Origin: Curtobacterium sp. MCLR17_007
Lineage (GTDB): Bacteria > Actinomycetota > Actinomycetes > Actinomycetales > Microbacteriaceae
Reading direction: 5' to 3'
NCBI RefSeq assembly: GCF_003234655.2
Contig: NZ_CP126271.1
Span: 1,922,001-1,986,000 of the forward strand
Length of the DNA stretch: 64,000 nt
Shown in pieces: positions 15,987-25,019 of the stretch. How positions within the stretch are numbered: the first letter of the stretch is position 1; each line of letters starts with the position of its first letter. The notes under the pieces are model-generated. The model had not been told where the DNA came from. It saw nothing but the letters and a program-made list of their open reading frames with translations, and made no database searches. The position numbers and the translations under genes are program-made.

Positions 15987-16021
15987 GGGAGGCTCGACAC
16001 CCGACCGCCACCGAGCCTCCC
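15987..16021. repeat. Dispersed palindromic element, copy 3 (between divergent genes)
   Basis: GGGAGGCTCG and CGAGCCTCCC form 10-bp arms around 15 nt. It belongs to the GGCTCGG subtype seen at 12629. Both neighbouring genes point away from it, so it cannot be serving as their terminator. Confidence 0.75.
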
Positions 16022-16054
16022 GTCCGCCGCGGGCCGGGCCGAGGGGAACGGCGC

Positions 16055-16060
16055 TATCGT
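16055..16060 (+). promoter_or_regulatory. Candidate -10 box for the aroE-like gene
   Basis: TATCGT lies 8 nt before the GTG start. Confidence 0.45.
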
Positions 16061-16068
16061 CGAGCACC

Positions 16069-16932
16069 GTGGAACGCGTGCTCGTTGGGTTGATCGGTTC
16101 GGGACTCAGCAGGTCGCTCACGCCGCTGATGCACGAGACGGAGGGCGCCCGCCTCGGCCTCGACTCGGAGTACCGGCTCCTCGACCTCGATGCGCTCGGG
16201 CGCCCGGCGACCGATCTGCCGGCTGTGCTCGACGAGGTGCAGGCGCAGGGCTTCGCCGCCGTCAATGTGACGCACCCTTGCAAACAGGCCGTGATGCCGC
16301 TGCTCGACGAGCTCGACCCGGACGCTGCGCGCATCGGCGCGGTGAACCTCGTCGTCTTCCGTGACGGCCGCCGGATCGGGCACAACACCGACTGGCTCGG
16401 CTTCCGGATCGCGATCGAGCGGGGTCCGGGCAGTGTCGCCGGTGCCGCCGTGGTGCAGTTCGGCGCGGGCGGAGCCGGCGCGGCGATCGCGTACGCGCTG
16501 GTGTCACTCGGCGTCGCGCGGTTGACGATCGTCGATGCAGACGCCGACCGGGCCGAAGGACTCCGGGTGTCGCTGGGATCGGACGTGGTCGACACCGTCG
16601 CCCTCGACGACGTGCCGTCGGTGCTTGCACAGGCGGACGGCGCCGTCAACGCCACTCCCCTCGGCATGAACGACGACGGACGCGCCGCGTTCGATCCCTC
16701 GGTGCTGCCTGCCCAGGCCTGGGTCGCGGACGCCGTCTACTTCCCGATCGACACGCCGTTGCTGCGCGCCGCCCGGGCCGCCGGCCGGAGGACCGTTGAC
16801 GGCGGCTGGATGGCCGTCGGCCAGGCGGTGGCGAGCATCCGGGAGATCACCGGCCGCTCCCCCGACCTCGACCGGGTCCGCGTCGACTTCATCGGGTTCC
16901 TCCGCGACGGACGGATCGCTGGGTCGCGGTGA
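16069..16932 (+). CDS. Shikimate/quinate dehydrogenase family protein (AroE-like)
   Basis: This enzyme of 287 aa reduces 3-dehydroshikimate or a related ring compound with NAD(P)H. The substrate site is seen as SRSLTPLMHE, NVTHPCKQAVMPLLDELD (catalytic Lys) and HNTDWLGF (Asp). The Rossmann loop is FGAGGAGAAIAYAL, followed by DADADRAEGL. Asp at the strand end favours NAD over NADP and may point to a quinate/shikimate catabolic role, but I cannot decide that by eye. The start is a GTG at 16069 with TATCGT 8 nt upstream. There is no other aro gene nearby. Confidence 0.88.
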   Translation: MERVLVGLIGSGLSRSLTPLMHETEGARLGLDSEYRLLDLDALGRPATDLPAVLDEVQAQGFAAVNVTHPCKQAVMPLLDELDPDAARIGAVNLVVFRDGRRIGHNTDWLGFRIAIERGPGSVAGAAVVQFGAGGAGAAIAYALVSLGVARLTIVDADADRAEGLRVSLGSDVVDTVALDDVPSVLAQADGAVNATPLGMNDDGRAAFDPSVLPAQAWVADAVYFPIDTPLLRAARAAGRRTVDGGWMAVGQAVASIREITGRSPDLDRVRVDFIGFLRDGRIAGSR

Positions 16933-16984
16933 CCTGGGTCGTGCTGACCTGGGCCGTCTTGACCGGATGTCGTCGTCGTCCGGC

Positions 16985-19351
<2,367 letters not shown>

Positions 19352-19358
19352 GCCGCTC

Positions 19359-19364
19359 AGGGTA
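19359..19364 (-). promoter_or_regulatory. Candidate -10 box for the uvrA-like gene
   Basis: It reads TACCCT on the minus strand, 7 nt before the ATG. Confidence 0.5.
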
Positions 19365-19414
19365 CCGACGAGTACCGACCTGCAGAAGGCCCGGACGCGG
19401 ACGCGGAGAGCGGC

Positions 19415-19420
19415 CATACT
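19415..19420 (+). promoter_or_regulatory. Candidate -10 box for the VOC gene
   Basis: CATACT, one base from TATACT, lies 7 nt before the ATG. Confidence 0.4.
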
Positions 19421-19427
19421 GACCGGC

Positions 19428-19820
19428 ATGGCACTCCGCTGGTACTCCGTCGTCGTCGACAGCCACGACCCGCACGCGCTCGCGCGGTGGTGGGCCGAGA
19501 CCCTCGCCTGGCCCGTGGTGTTCGAGGCCGACGACGAGGTCGTCATCGCTCCCCCGGGCTCCGAGGCGCTCGAGGGGACGGTCCCGCGCGAGCAGCTGCC
19601 CCAGGGGTGGGTGTTCGTCCCGGTCCCCGAGGCCAAGTCCGTGAAGAACCGCCTGCACATCGACCTCGCGCCGGCTCCCGACGACGACCACCAGGGACAG
19701 GTCGACGCACTCGTCACCCGCGGCGCGACAAGGGTCGACGTGGGTCAGGCGGACGCACCGTGGGTGGTGCTCGCCGACCCCGAGGGAAACGAGTTCTGCG
19801 TCCTCACACCCCGCGAGTGA
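19428..19820 (+). CDS. VOC superfamily / glyoxalase-like protein
   Basis: This 130-aa protein shows a single glyoxalase/bleomycin-resistance fold: DSHDPHALARWWAETLAWPVV at the start, NRLHIDLAP in the middle and VLADPEGNEFCVLTPRE at the end. It probably forms dimers. Substrate is unknown. The ATG at 19428 is chosen because the fold begins there and CATACT lies 7 nt upstream. It diverges from the uvrA-like gene. Its last 17 bp overlap the 3' end of the convergent NUDIX gene. Confidence 0.87.
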   Translation: MALRWYSVVVDSHDPHALARWWAETLAWPVVFEADDEVVIAPPGSEALEGTVPREQLPQGWVFVPVPEAKSVKNRLHIDLAPAPDDDHQGQVDALVTRGATRVDVGQADAPWVVLADPEGNEFCVLTPRE

Positions 19821-20262
19821 CCTGCCGCACCAGCGCAGGCAGCTCCGGCGGTTCGAACGGCTCGTCGGTGGCCTCGAGCTCATCGGCGCTCCACCAGCGC
19901 GAGTCGAGGATGTCGACGCGCTCGTCGTCCGTCCACTCGGCGTCCGACAGCACGAACCCGTCGGTGCGGACCACGTAGAACTCGGCGTGGCCGCGGTCGT
20001 GGTCGGCCTGGTCCCAGCTGACGTCGAAGTCCCAGGCCCAGACGGGCTCGCCCGGGTCGTCGATCACGATGCCCGTCTCCTCGCGGAGCTCGCGGACCGC
20101 TGCGTCCCGGTGGGACTCCCCCGGGTCCACGCCCCCGCCCGGCGTGATCCAGCGGTGGGACCCGTCGCTCGACGGCGCGTTGGTGTCCATCAGGAACACC
20201 CGGCCCTCGGGGTCGAGCAGCAGGATGCGGGAGGTTCGGCGCAGGCCGGGCTGGGCGGTCAC
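19804..20262 (-). CDS. NUDIX hydrolase
   Basis: This 152-aa NUDIX protein hydrolyses an unknown nucleoside-diphosphate derivative. The complete NUDIX box GGGVDPGESHRDAAVRELREETG lies at about residues 42-64. The start is the GTG at 20262, with TAGCGT 7 nt upstream and no Shine-Dalgarno (leaderless pattern). Its stop lies inside the 3' end of the convergent VOC gene. Confidence 0.92.
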   Translation of the reverse strand: MTAQPGLRRTSRILLLDPEGRVFLMDTNAPSSDGSHRWITPGGGVDPGESHRDAAVRELREETGIVIDDPGEPVWAWDFDVSWDQADHDRGHAEFYVVRTDGFVLSDAEWTDDERVDILDSRWWSADELEATDEPFEPPELPALVRQVTRGV

Positions 20263-20269
20263 CGGGCTG

Positions 20270-20275
20270 ACGCTA
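20270..20275 (-). promoter_or_regulatory. Candidate -10 box for the NUDIX gene
   Basis: It reads TAGCGT on the minus strand, 7 nt before the GTG. Confidence 0.5.
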
Positions 20276-20284
20276 CCGCGTCGC

Positions 20285-21049
20285 TCAGGACTGCGTGAAG
20301 CCCGAGACGTCGCCGACCAGGCGCGTGTGGTCGGACGGGATCGGCTCGACGGCGGCGAGGGCGATCTCGGCGGCGAACTCGGACACGCTGTAGAGCCTGC
20401 CGACGGCGCCGCGACGTTCCTCGATCGCGCCGGGGTTGATGCGGTTCAGCAGCGTCGCCGTGATCGTGCCCTCGATCATGTCGCCGGACACGACCACGAA
20501 CTCGATGCCGGCGGCTTCGAGCTGCGGGACGAGCTCACGGAGGGCGGTCTCACCCGCGTGCTTGCTCTTCGCGACGGGCAGGTACTCGGGCAGGGTCTCG
20601 GCGGTCTCGACGAAGTGCGCCTGGTGGCTCGTGACGAACACCACGCGCGACCCGGCCGGCATGTGTGGCACGGCGGTCTGCAGCATGTCGACCTGGGCGT
20701 CGCGGTTCAGCCGGAGCGCGTAGTCGTCGCCCATGCCGGACTCCATGCCCCCGGACGCGTTGAGCACCAGCAGGTCGATGCCGCCCCACGCCGCGACGAC
20801 GGCGTCGACCATCGCCTGGACGGAGTCGTGGTCGGTCAGGTCCGCGCCGACGGCCAGGGCGTCCCCGCCGGCGGCGACGATGCCCTCGGCGATCTGCTCG
20901 GCGCGGCGGGCCTTGTTCCGGTAGTTCACGACGACCTTGGCCCCGGCGTCGGCCAGGTACCCGACCGTGTCGGCTCCGATGCCGCGCGAGGACCCGGTGA
21001 CGAGGGCGCGCTTGCCGGCGAGTGCTCGGGCGGCGAGGGGGTTGCTCAC
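20285..21049 (-). CDS. SDR-family oxidoreductase with atypical active site
   Basis: This 254-aa protein has the Rossmann TGSSRGIGADTVGYLADAG and an NASGG in place of NNAG. At the active site it reads EYLPVAKSKHAGE. If the SK is aligned with the usual YxxSK, the tyrosine position is Val and a Tyr lies two residues earlier. It may be a divergent or non-reductase member. The GTG start has AGGAGG 9 nt upstream. It lies 22 bp upstream of the NUDIX gene on the same strand, but the NUDIX gene appears to have its own promoter. Confidence 0.85.
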   Translation of the reverse strand: MSNPLAARALAGKRALVTGSSRGIGADTVGYLADAGAKVVVNYRNKARRAEQIAEGIVAAGGDALAVGADLTDHDSVQAMVDAVVAAWGGIDLLVLNASGGMESGMGDDYALRLNRDAQVDMLQTAVPHMPAGSRVVFVTSHQAHFVETAETLPEYLPVAKSKHAGETALRELVPQLEAAGIEFVVVSGDMIEGTITATLLNRINPGAIEERRGAVGRLYSVSEFAAEIALAAVEPIPSDHTRLVGDVSGFTQS

Positions 21050-21223
21050 GGTGGTGTTCCTCCTGGTTCAGGGCCGCTCGTCGGGCCCGCTCGAGCCTAC
21101 CAATCCCCCCGGAGACACCCGGACCTCCACCCCTTGTCGGTGGTCATCAGATATGTTGAACGGACGTGGACCGGTCGTCGTGACGCAGCGGCACCGAACG
21201 CGTCCGAGGGAGGGAAGGACCGC

Positions 21224-21697
21224 GTGAACATCACCGAATGGGTCCAGGCACTGGTCTGGATCGCCCTGGTCCTGGTGCTGGGGGTGGTCGAGGTCTTCAC
21301 GCTCGACTTCATCTTCATCATGCTGGCCGCAGGGGCCGCCGGTGGGCTCATCGCCGCCGTGATCGGCGCTCCGTGGTGGCTGTCCGCCATCGTCGCAGCG
21401 GTGGTCGCACTCGTGCTGCTCGCCCTCGTGCGTCCGCGCGTGCTGCAGGCCCTCGGCCGCAACGCCGACCCGCACCGCACGGGTGTCGAGGGGCTGGTCG
21501 GCATGGCCGGCACCGTCGCCGTCGCCTTCACCCCGTCCCGGCCCGGTCAGGTCCGTCTGGCCAACGGCGAGACGTGGAGCGCGCGGATCGACACCGCCGT
21601 CCCCGACCGCACCCCGCCGCTCGGCACACTCGTCGTCGTCGAGTCCATCGAGGGCTCGACCGCAGTCGTCCGCATCGAACAGAAGGCAACTCCGTGA
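21224..21697 (+). CDS. NfeD-like membrane protein
   Basis: The 157-aa protein has membrane helices at about residues 8-30 (LVWIALVLVLGVVEVFTLD), then AGAAGGLIAAVIG and an IVAAVVALVLLALV helix. A soluble C-terminal OB-fold of the NfeD type follows (LVGMAGTVAVAFTPSRPGQVRLANGETWSA). Such proteins partner with band-7/SPFH proteins, and the next gene is one. The GTG has AAGGA upstream. Its stop overlaps the next GTG (GTGA), which indicates coupling. Confidence 0.92.
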   Translation: MNITEWVQALVWIALVLVLGVVEVFTLDFIFIMLAAGAAGGLIAAVIGAPWWLSAIVAAVVALVLLALVRPRVLQALGRNADPHRTGVEGLVGMAGTVAVAFTPSRPGQVRLANGETWSARIDTAVPDRTPPLGTLVVVESIEGSTAVVRIEQKATP

Positions 21698-22845
21698 CCC
21701 TCGAACCCGGCACGATCGTGCTCCTCGTCCTGATCGTCGTCATCGTCATCTTCGTCATCGTCGTGCTCGCCAAGGCGATCCGCATCGTCCCGCAGGCCAC
21801 CGCCGGCGTGGTGGAACGTCTCGGCAAGTACCACAAGACCCTCAACCCCGGGTTGAACCTCCTGGTCCCCTTCATCGACCGGCTCCGGCCGCTGCTCGAC
21901 ATGCGCGAACAGGTCGTGTCGTTCCCGCCACAGCCCGTGATCACCGAGGACAACCTGGTGGTCTCGATCGACACGGTCGTCTACTTCCAGGTCACCGACG
22001 CCCGCGCCGCCACGTACGAGATCGCGAACTACCTCGGGGCCGTCGAGCAGCTGACAACCACCACGCTCCGCAACGTCGTCGGTGGGCTCAACCTCGAAGA
22101 AGCGCTGACCAGCCGCGACAACATCAACGGCCAGCTCCGCGTCGTCCTCGACGAAGCCACCGGCAAGTGGGGCATCCGCGTGGGTCGCGTCGAGCTCAAG
22201 GCGATCGAGCCGCCCGTGTCGATCGTCGACGCCATGGAGCAGCAGCTCCGTGCCGAGCGGAACCGGCGTGCCGCCATCCTGCAGGCCGAGGGAACGAAGC
22301 AGTCGCAGATCCTCGAAGCCGAGGGGCAGCGACAGGCAGCGATCCTCCAGGCCGAGGGTGCTGCGAAGGCCCAGGTCCTCCGGGCCGAGGGTGAAGCCCA
22401 GGCCATCGCGACGGTCTTCGACGCCATCCACGTGGGCGACCCGGACGAGAAGCTCCTGTCGTACCAGTACCTGCAGATGCTCCCGAAGATCGCCGAGGGC
22501 ACCGCGAACAAGGTCTGGATGATCCCCAGCGAGTTCACCGAGGCCCTGTCGGGCATCGCGAAGGGCTTCACGGCGACCCGCACCGGCGGAGCCCCCGCCG
22601 GCGCCGCCGCCGCCGGCAGTTCGGACTTCCTCGATAAGATCTCGAAGCTCGCGAACGAGAGCCTGGCGAACTCGTCCGCCGGCTCCACGACGGTCGCGGA
22701 TGCGAACGCCCCCGCATCGGACATCGTGCCCGACTCAGCACTCGACGAGCGCCTGGCGGAGTCGAACCGCAGCGTCGAGGAGAAGCTCGCCGCGGCGGCC
22801 GACGCCACCCGTCGGCAGCTCCGCGACGACCAGCAGAACGGCTGA
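21694..22845 (+). CDS. SPFH/band-7 (stomatin-like) membrane protein
   Basis: This 383-aa protein has an N-terminal anchor (VLLVLIVVIVIFVIVVLAKA), then the SPFH domain starting RIVPQATAGVVERLGKYHKTL with DMREQVVSFPPQPVITEDN. A long Ala/Glu/Gln coiled coil with repeated LQAEG units follows (about residues 185-235), and the C-terminus is Ala/Ser-rich and probably flexible. It likely oligomerises at membrane microdomains with the NfeD-like partner encoded just upstream. A strong terminator follows the stop by 35 bp. Confidence 0.94.
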   Translation: MTLEPGTIVLLVLIVVIVIFVIVVLAKAIRIVPQATAGVVERLGKYHKTLNPGLNLLVPFIDRLRPLLDMREQVVSFPPQPVITEDNLVVSIDTVVYFQVTDARAATYEIANYLGAVEQLTTTTLRNVVGGLNLEEALTSRDNINGQLRVVLDEATGKWGIRVGRVELKAIEPPVSIVDAMEQQLRAERNRRAAILQAEGTKQSQILEAEGQRQAAILQAEGAAKAQVLRAEGEAQAIATVFDAIHVGDPDEKLLSYQYLQMLPKIAEGTANKVWMIPSEFTEALSGIAKGFTATRTGGAPAGAAAAGSSDFLDKISKLANESLANSSAGSTTVADANAPASDIVPDSALDERLAESNRSVEEKLAAAADATRRQLRDDQQNG

Positions 22846-22879
22846 CCCCGAGACCGCGACGGCCAGCGCCGCGGCGGCT

Positions 22880-22933
22880 CCGCACAGACGAAGGCCCGCT
22901 CCCCCGATGGGGAGCGGGCCTTCATCTGTGCGG
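22880..22933. terminator. Bidirectional hairpin terminator
   Basis: This long stem has one mismatch: CCGCACAGA and TCTGTGCGG at the outside, GAAGGCCCGCTCCCC and its complement inside, and a CGAT loop. It lies between the convergent band-7 and rbpA stops and serves both strands. No T-tract is present. Confidence 0.85.
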
Positions 22934-22936
22934 ACG

Positions 22937-23287
22937 TTACGCGCCGCGTCGAGCACGCAGGAACGCCAGGCGCTCCTGCAGCAGTTCCTCGAGCTCTTCG
23001 CGCGAGCGACGCTCGAGCAGCATGTCCCAGTGGGTGCGCGGCGCCTTGACGTCTTCAGCGGCGACCTCGACAGGAACCCCGTCATCGCCCAGGAGCCGTC
23101 CTTCGAAACCGCTGCGCGGGTCCGACCAGGTCGGCGGGACCTCGGCGTCGGCCGAGAACACCACGTCGAAGGTCTCGCCCGTCGATGCCTGGAAGACCGC
23201 TCGCTTGCGGTCAGAGAGCTCGACGCCCTCTTCGCTCTGGAGACTCTGACTCCCGAGCCGCATGCCGCGGAGACTCCGATCAGCCAT
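22937..23287 (-). CDS. rbpA: RNA polymerase-binding protein RbpA
   Basis: RbpA binds the principal sigma factor and core polymerase and stabilises open complexes in actinobacteria. The 116-aa protein shows the family core RKRAVFQASTGETFDVVFSADAEVPPTW followed by a charged C-terminal helix (RRSREELEELLQERLAFLRARR) for sigma contact. It has no cysteines, so it belongs to the zinc-free class. The ATG has AGGAG upstream. It follows lnt on the same strand and ends at a strong bidirectional terminator. Confidence 0.93.
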   Translation of the reverse strand: MADRSLRGMRLGSQSLQSEEGVELSDRKRAVFQASTGETFDVVFSADAEVPPTWSDPRSGFEGRLLGDDGVPVEVAAEDVKAPRTHWDMLLERRSREELEELLQERLAFLRARRGA

Positions 23288-23357
23288 GGTGGACTCCTCT
23301 CAGTCGTTCACCCGTACCAACACCGTCCCACGCGGGTTCGTTCCGGGACGGCTGCAT

Positions 23358-25004
23358 TCACAGTCGGTTCCCAGTGCGAGAACGGCGGCGCTGCCACGGC
23401 GCGCACGCGAGCAGGACGAGCAGGCCGCCGAGCGAGAGCACCAGCGCGATGAGCCCGGACGCGACCGTCGCCGGGGTGGTCGTCGTGCCGAGCGGGACGT
23501 CGGTCACCATCGAGGTGGCGGTGTACTCCGGCACGCGGTCGATCGTCCGGCCGCTGGGATCGATCACCTGGGACGCCCCGACGGTCGAGATGTTCACCAG
23601 CGAGCGCCCGGTCTCGATGGCCCGCATCCGGGCGATCTCGAGCTGCTGCAGGTTCTCGTCGGTCCCCGAGAAGTCGGCGTTGTTGGTCTGCGCGAGGATC
23701 ACCTGCGCTCCCCCGCGTGCCATGTCCCGGGTCAGTCCGTCGTCGACGATGTCGAAGCAGATCGCGATGCCGGCCTTGACCCCCGCGACGGACAACACGT
23801 TCGGCTTGGTGCCCGGCGTGTAGTCGCGCTGCAGCAGGCCGATCAGCGACGGTGCGAGCTTCGAGTAGAACCACCGGTCGGGCACGTACTCGCCGAACGG
23901 CACGGGGCGCTTCTTGTCGTAGGACGACTGCCACCCGTCGGCCGTCCACACGAACGAGGTGTTGTGCAGCACGCCGGACGGTGTCTGGGTGATCGCGCCG
24001 GCGACGAGCGGTGCGTCGACCGAACGGACGACGCGGTCCAGTGCCCCGGCGATCACGGGCTGCGCGCGCGGGTCGAACTCCGCAGATGCCTCCGGCCAGA
24101 CGACCAGGTCCACCCCCGTCGCCTCCACGTCGGTCGCGGCGACCTGCGACTGCAGGACCTCGCCGGGTGCCGCCCGGTCGAAGTACCCGGCGGGGCCGTT
24201 GCCCTGCACCGCCTCGATGCGGATCGTCCCGTCGGTGGCCGTGGGCCACGCGGGCACGGCGAGCACGGCCGCGACCAGCAGTGCCGCCGTGGCGACGCGG
24301 ACCCGCACCTGCATGCCGCCGACCAGGCCGAGCGAGACGACCACGGCGACGCAGTACACGACGACGAAGGACACCCCGAGCACGCCGACCCAGGCCGCCA
24401 GGTGTGCGAACGGGCTGTCGGACTGGGACAGCCCGACCCGCCCCCACGCGAACCCGCCGTAGGGCCAGCTGCCCGAGAACCACTCGCGTCCGGTCCACAG
24501 TGCGGCGATGACGGCCGGGAGGCCCCACACGCGCCCGGCGGTCGAGGTCACGACCCGCGCGACCCAGCGGTACGCGAGTGCCACGGCGACGCTGCCGAGT
24601 GCGAACATCGCGGCCTCGAAGAGCGCCAGGGCCAGCCACGGGACCGGGCCGAGGTAGCGACCGGCCCAGGAGATCGCGGGCACCCATAACGCGACGCCCC
24701 CGAGGTAGCCGATCCACGCCGCGCGTCGCCACCCGTGCCCCATGGTGGACAGCAGCAGGCACGCGACCGCGGGGTAGGCCAGGAACCACCAGCCGGGCGA
24801 GGGGAACGACAGCGCGAACAGGACCCCGCCGATGACCGCGAGCGGCAGGGCGACGCGCACCGGCAGCGCGGTGAACGGCGACGGCTGCGAGACGCCGCGC
24901 ACCTCACCGGACGGCGTCGGGAACGGCGGCGTCCGGGACGGACCGCGGCGTCTCCGTGGGACGGCACCGGCGCGCGGAGGCGCGACGGACTCGGGGACCT
25001 GCAC
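23358..25004 (-). CDS. lnt: Apolipoprotein N-acyltransferase Lnt
   Basis: Lnt adds the third acyl chain to lipoproteins at the membrane. The 548-aa protein has several N-terminal membrane helices (about residues 50-235) and a nitrilase-like domain carrying WPEAS (Glu), KKRPVPFGEYVP (Lys) and ICFDIV (Cys). A final helix ends it. The start used is a GTG at 25004, where GGGAGG and the GTG itself come from a half copy of the dispersed palindrome. A GTG at residue 35 is an alternative, because the first 35 residues look unconserved. It lies 11 bp after the helicase stop. Confidence 0.93.
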   Translation of the reverse strand: MQVPESVAPPRAGAVPRRRRGPSRTPPFPTPSGEVRGVSQPSPFTALPVRVALPLAVIGGVLFALSFPSPGWWFLAYPAVACLLLSTMGHGWRRAAWIGYLGGVALWVPAISWAGRYLGPVPWLALALFEAAMFALGSVAVALAYRWVARVVTSTAGRVWGLPAVIAALWTGREWFSGSWPYGGFAWGRVGLSQSDSPFAHLAAWVGVLGVSFVVVYCVAVVVSLGLVGGMQVRVRVATAALLVAAVLAVPAWPTATDGTIRIEAVQGNGPAGYFDRAAPGEVLQSQVAATDVEATGVDLVVWPEASAEFDPRAQPVIAGALDRVVRSVDAPLVAGAITQTPSGVLHNTSFVWTADGWQSSYDKKRPVPFGEYVPDRWFYSKLAPSLIGLLQRDYTPGTKPNVLSVAGVKAGIAICFDIVDDGLTRDMARGGAQVILAQTNNADFSGTDENLQQLEIARMRAIETGRSLVNISTVGASQVIDPSGRTIDRVPEYTATSMVTDVPLGTTTTPATVASGLIALVLSLGGLLVLLACAPWQRRRSRTGNRL

Positions 25005-25019
25005 CGGGCCTCCCGTCAG
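25001..25019. repeat. Half copy of the dispersed palindrome at the lnt start
   Basis: GCACCGGGCCTCCCGTCAG is one arm of the element, with no partner arm nearby. Read on the minus strand it provides GGGAGG and the GTG start of lnt, and it spans the last codon and stop of the helicase gene. Confidence 0.6.
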
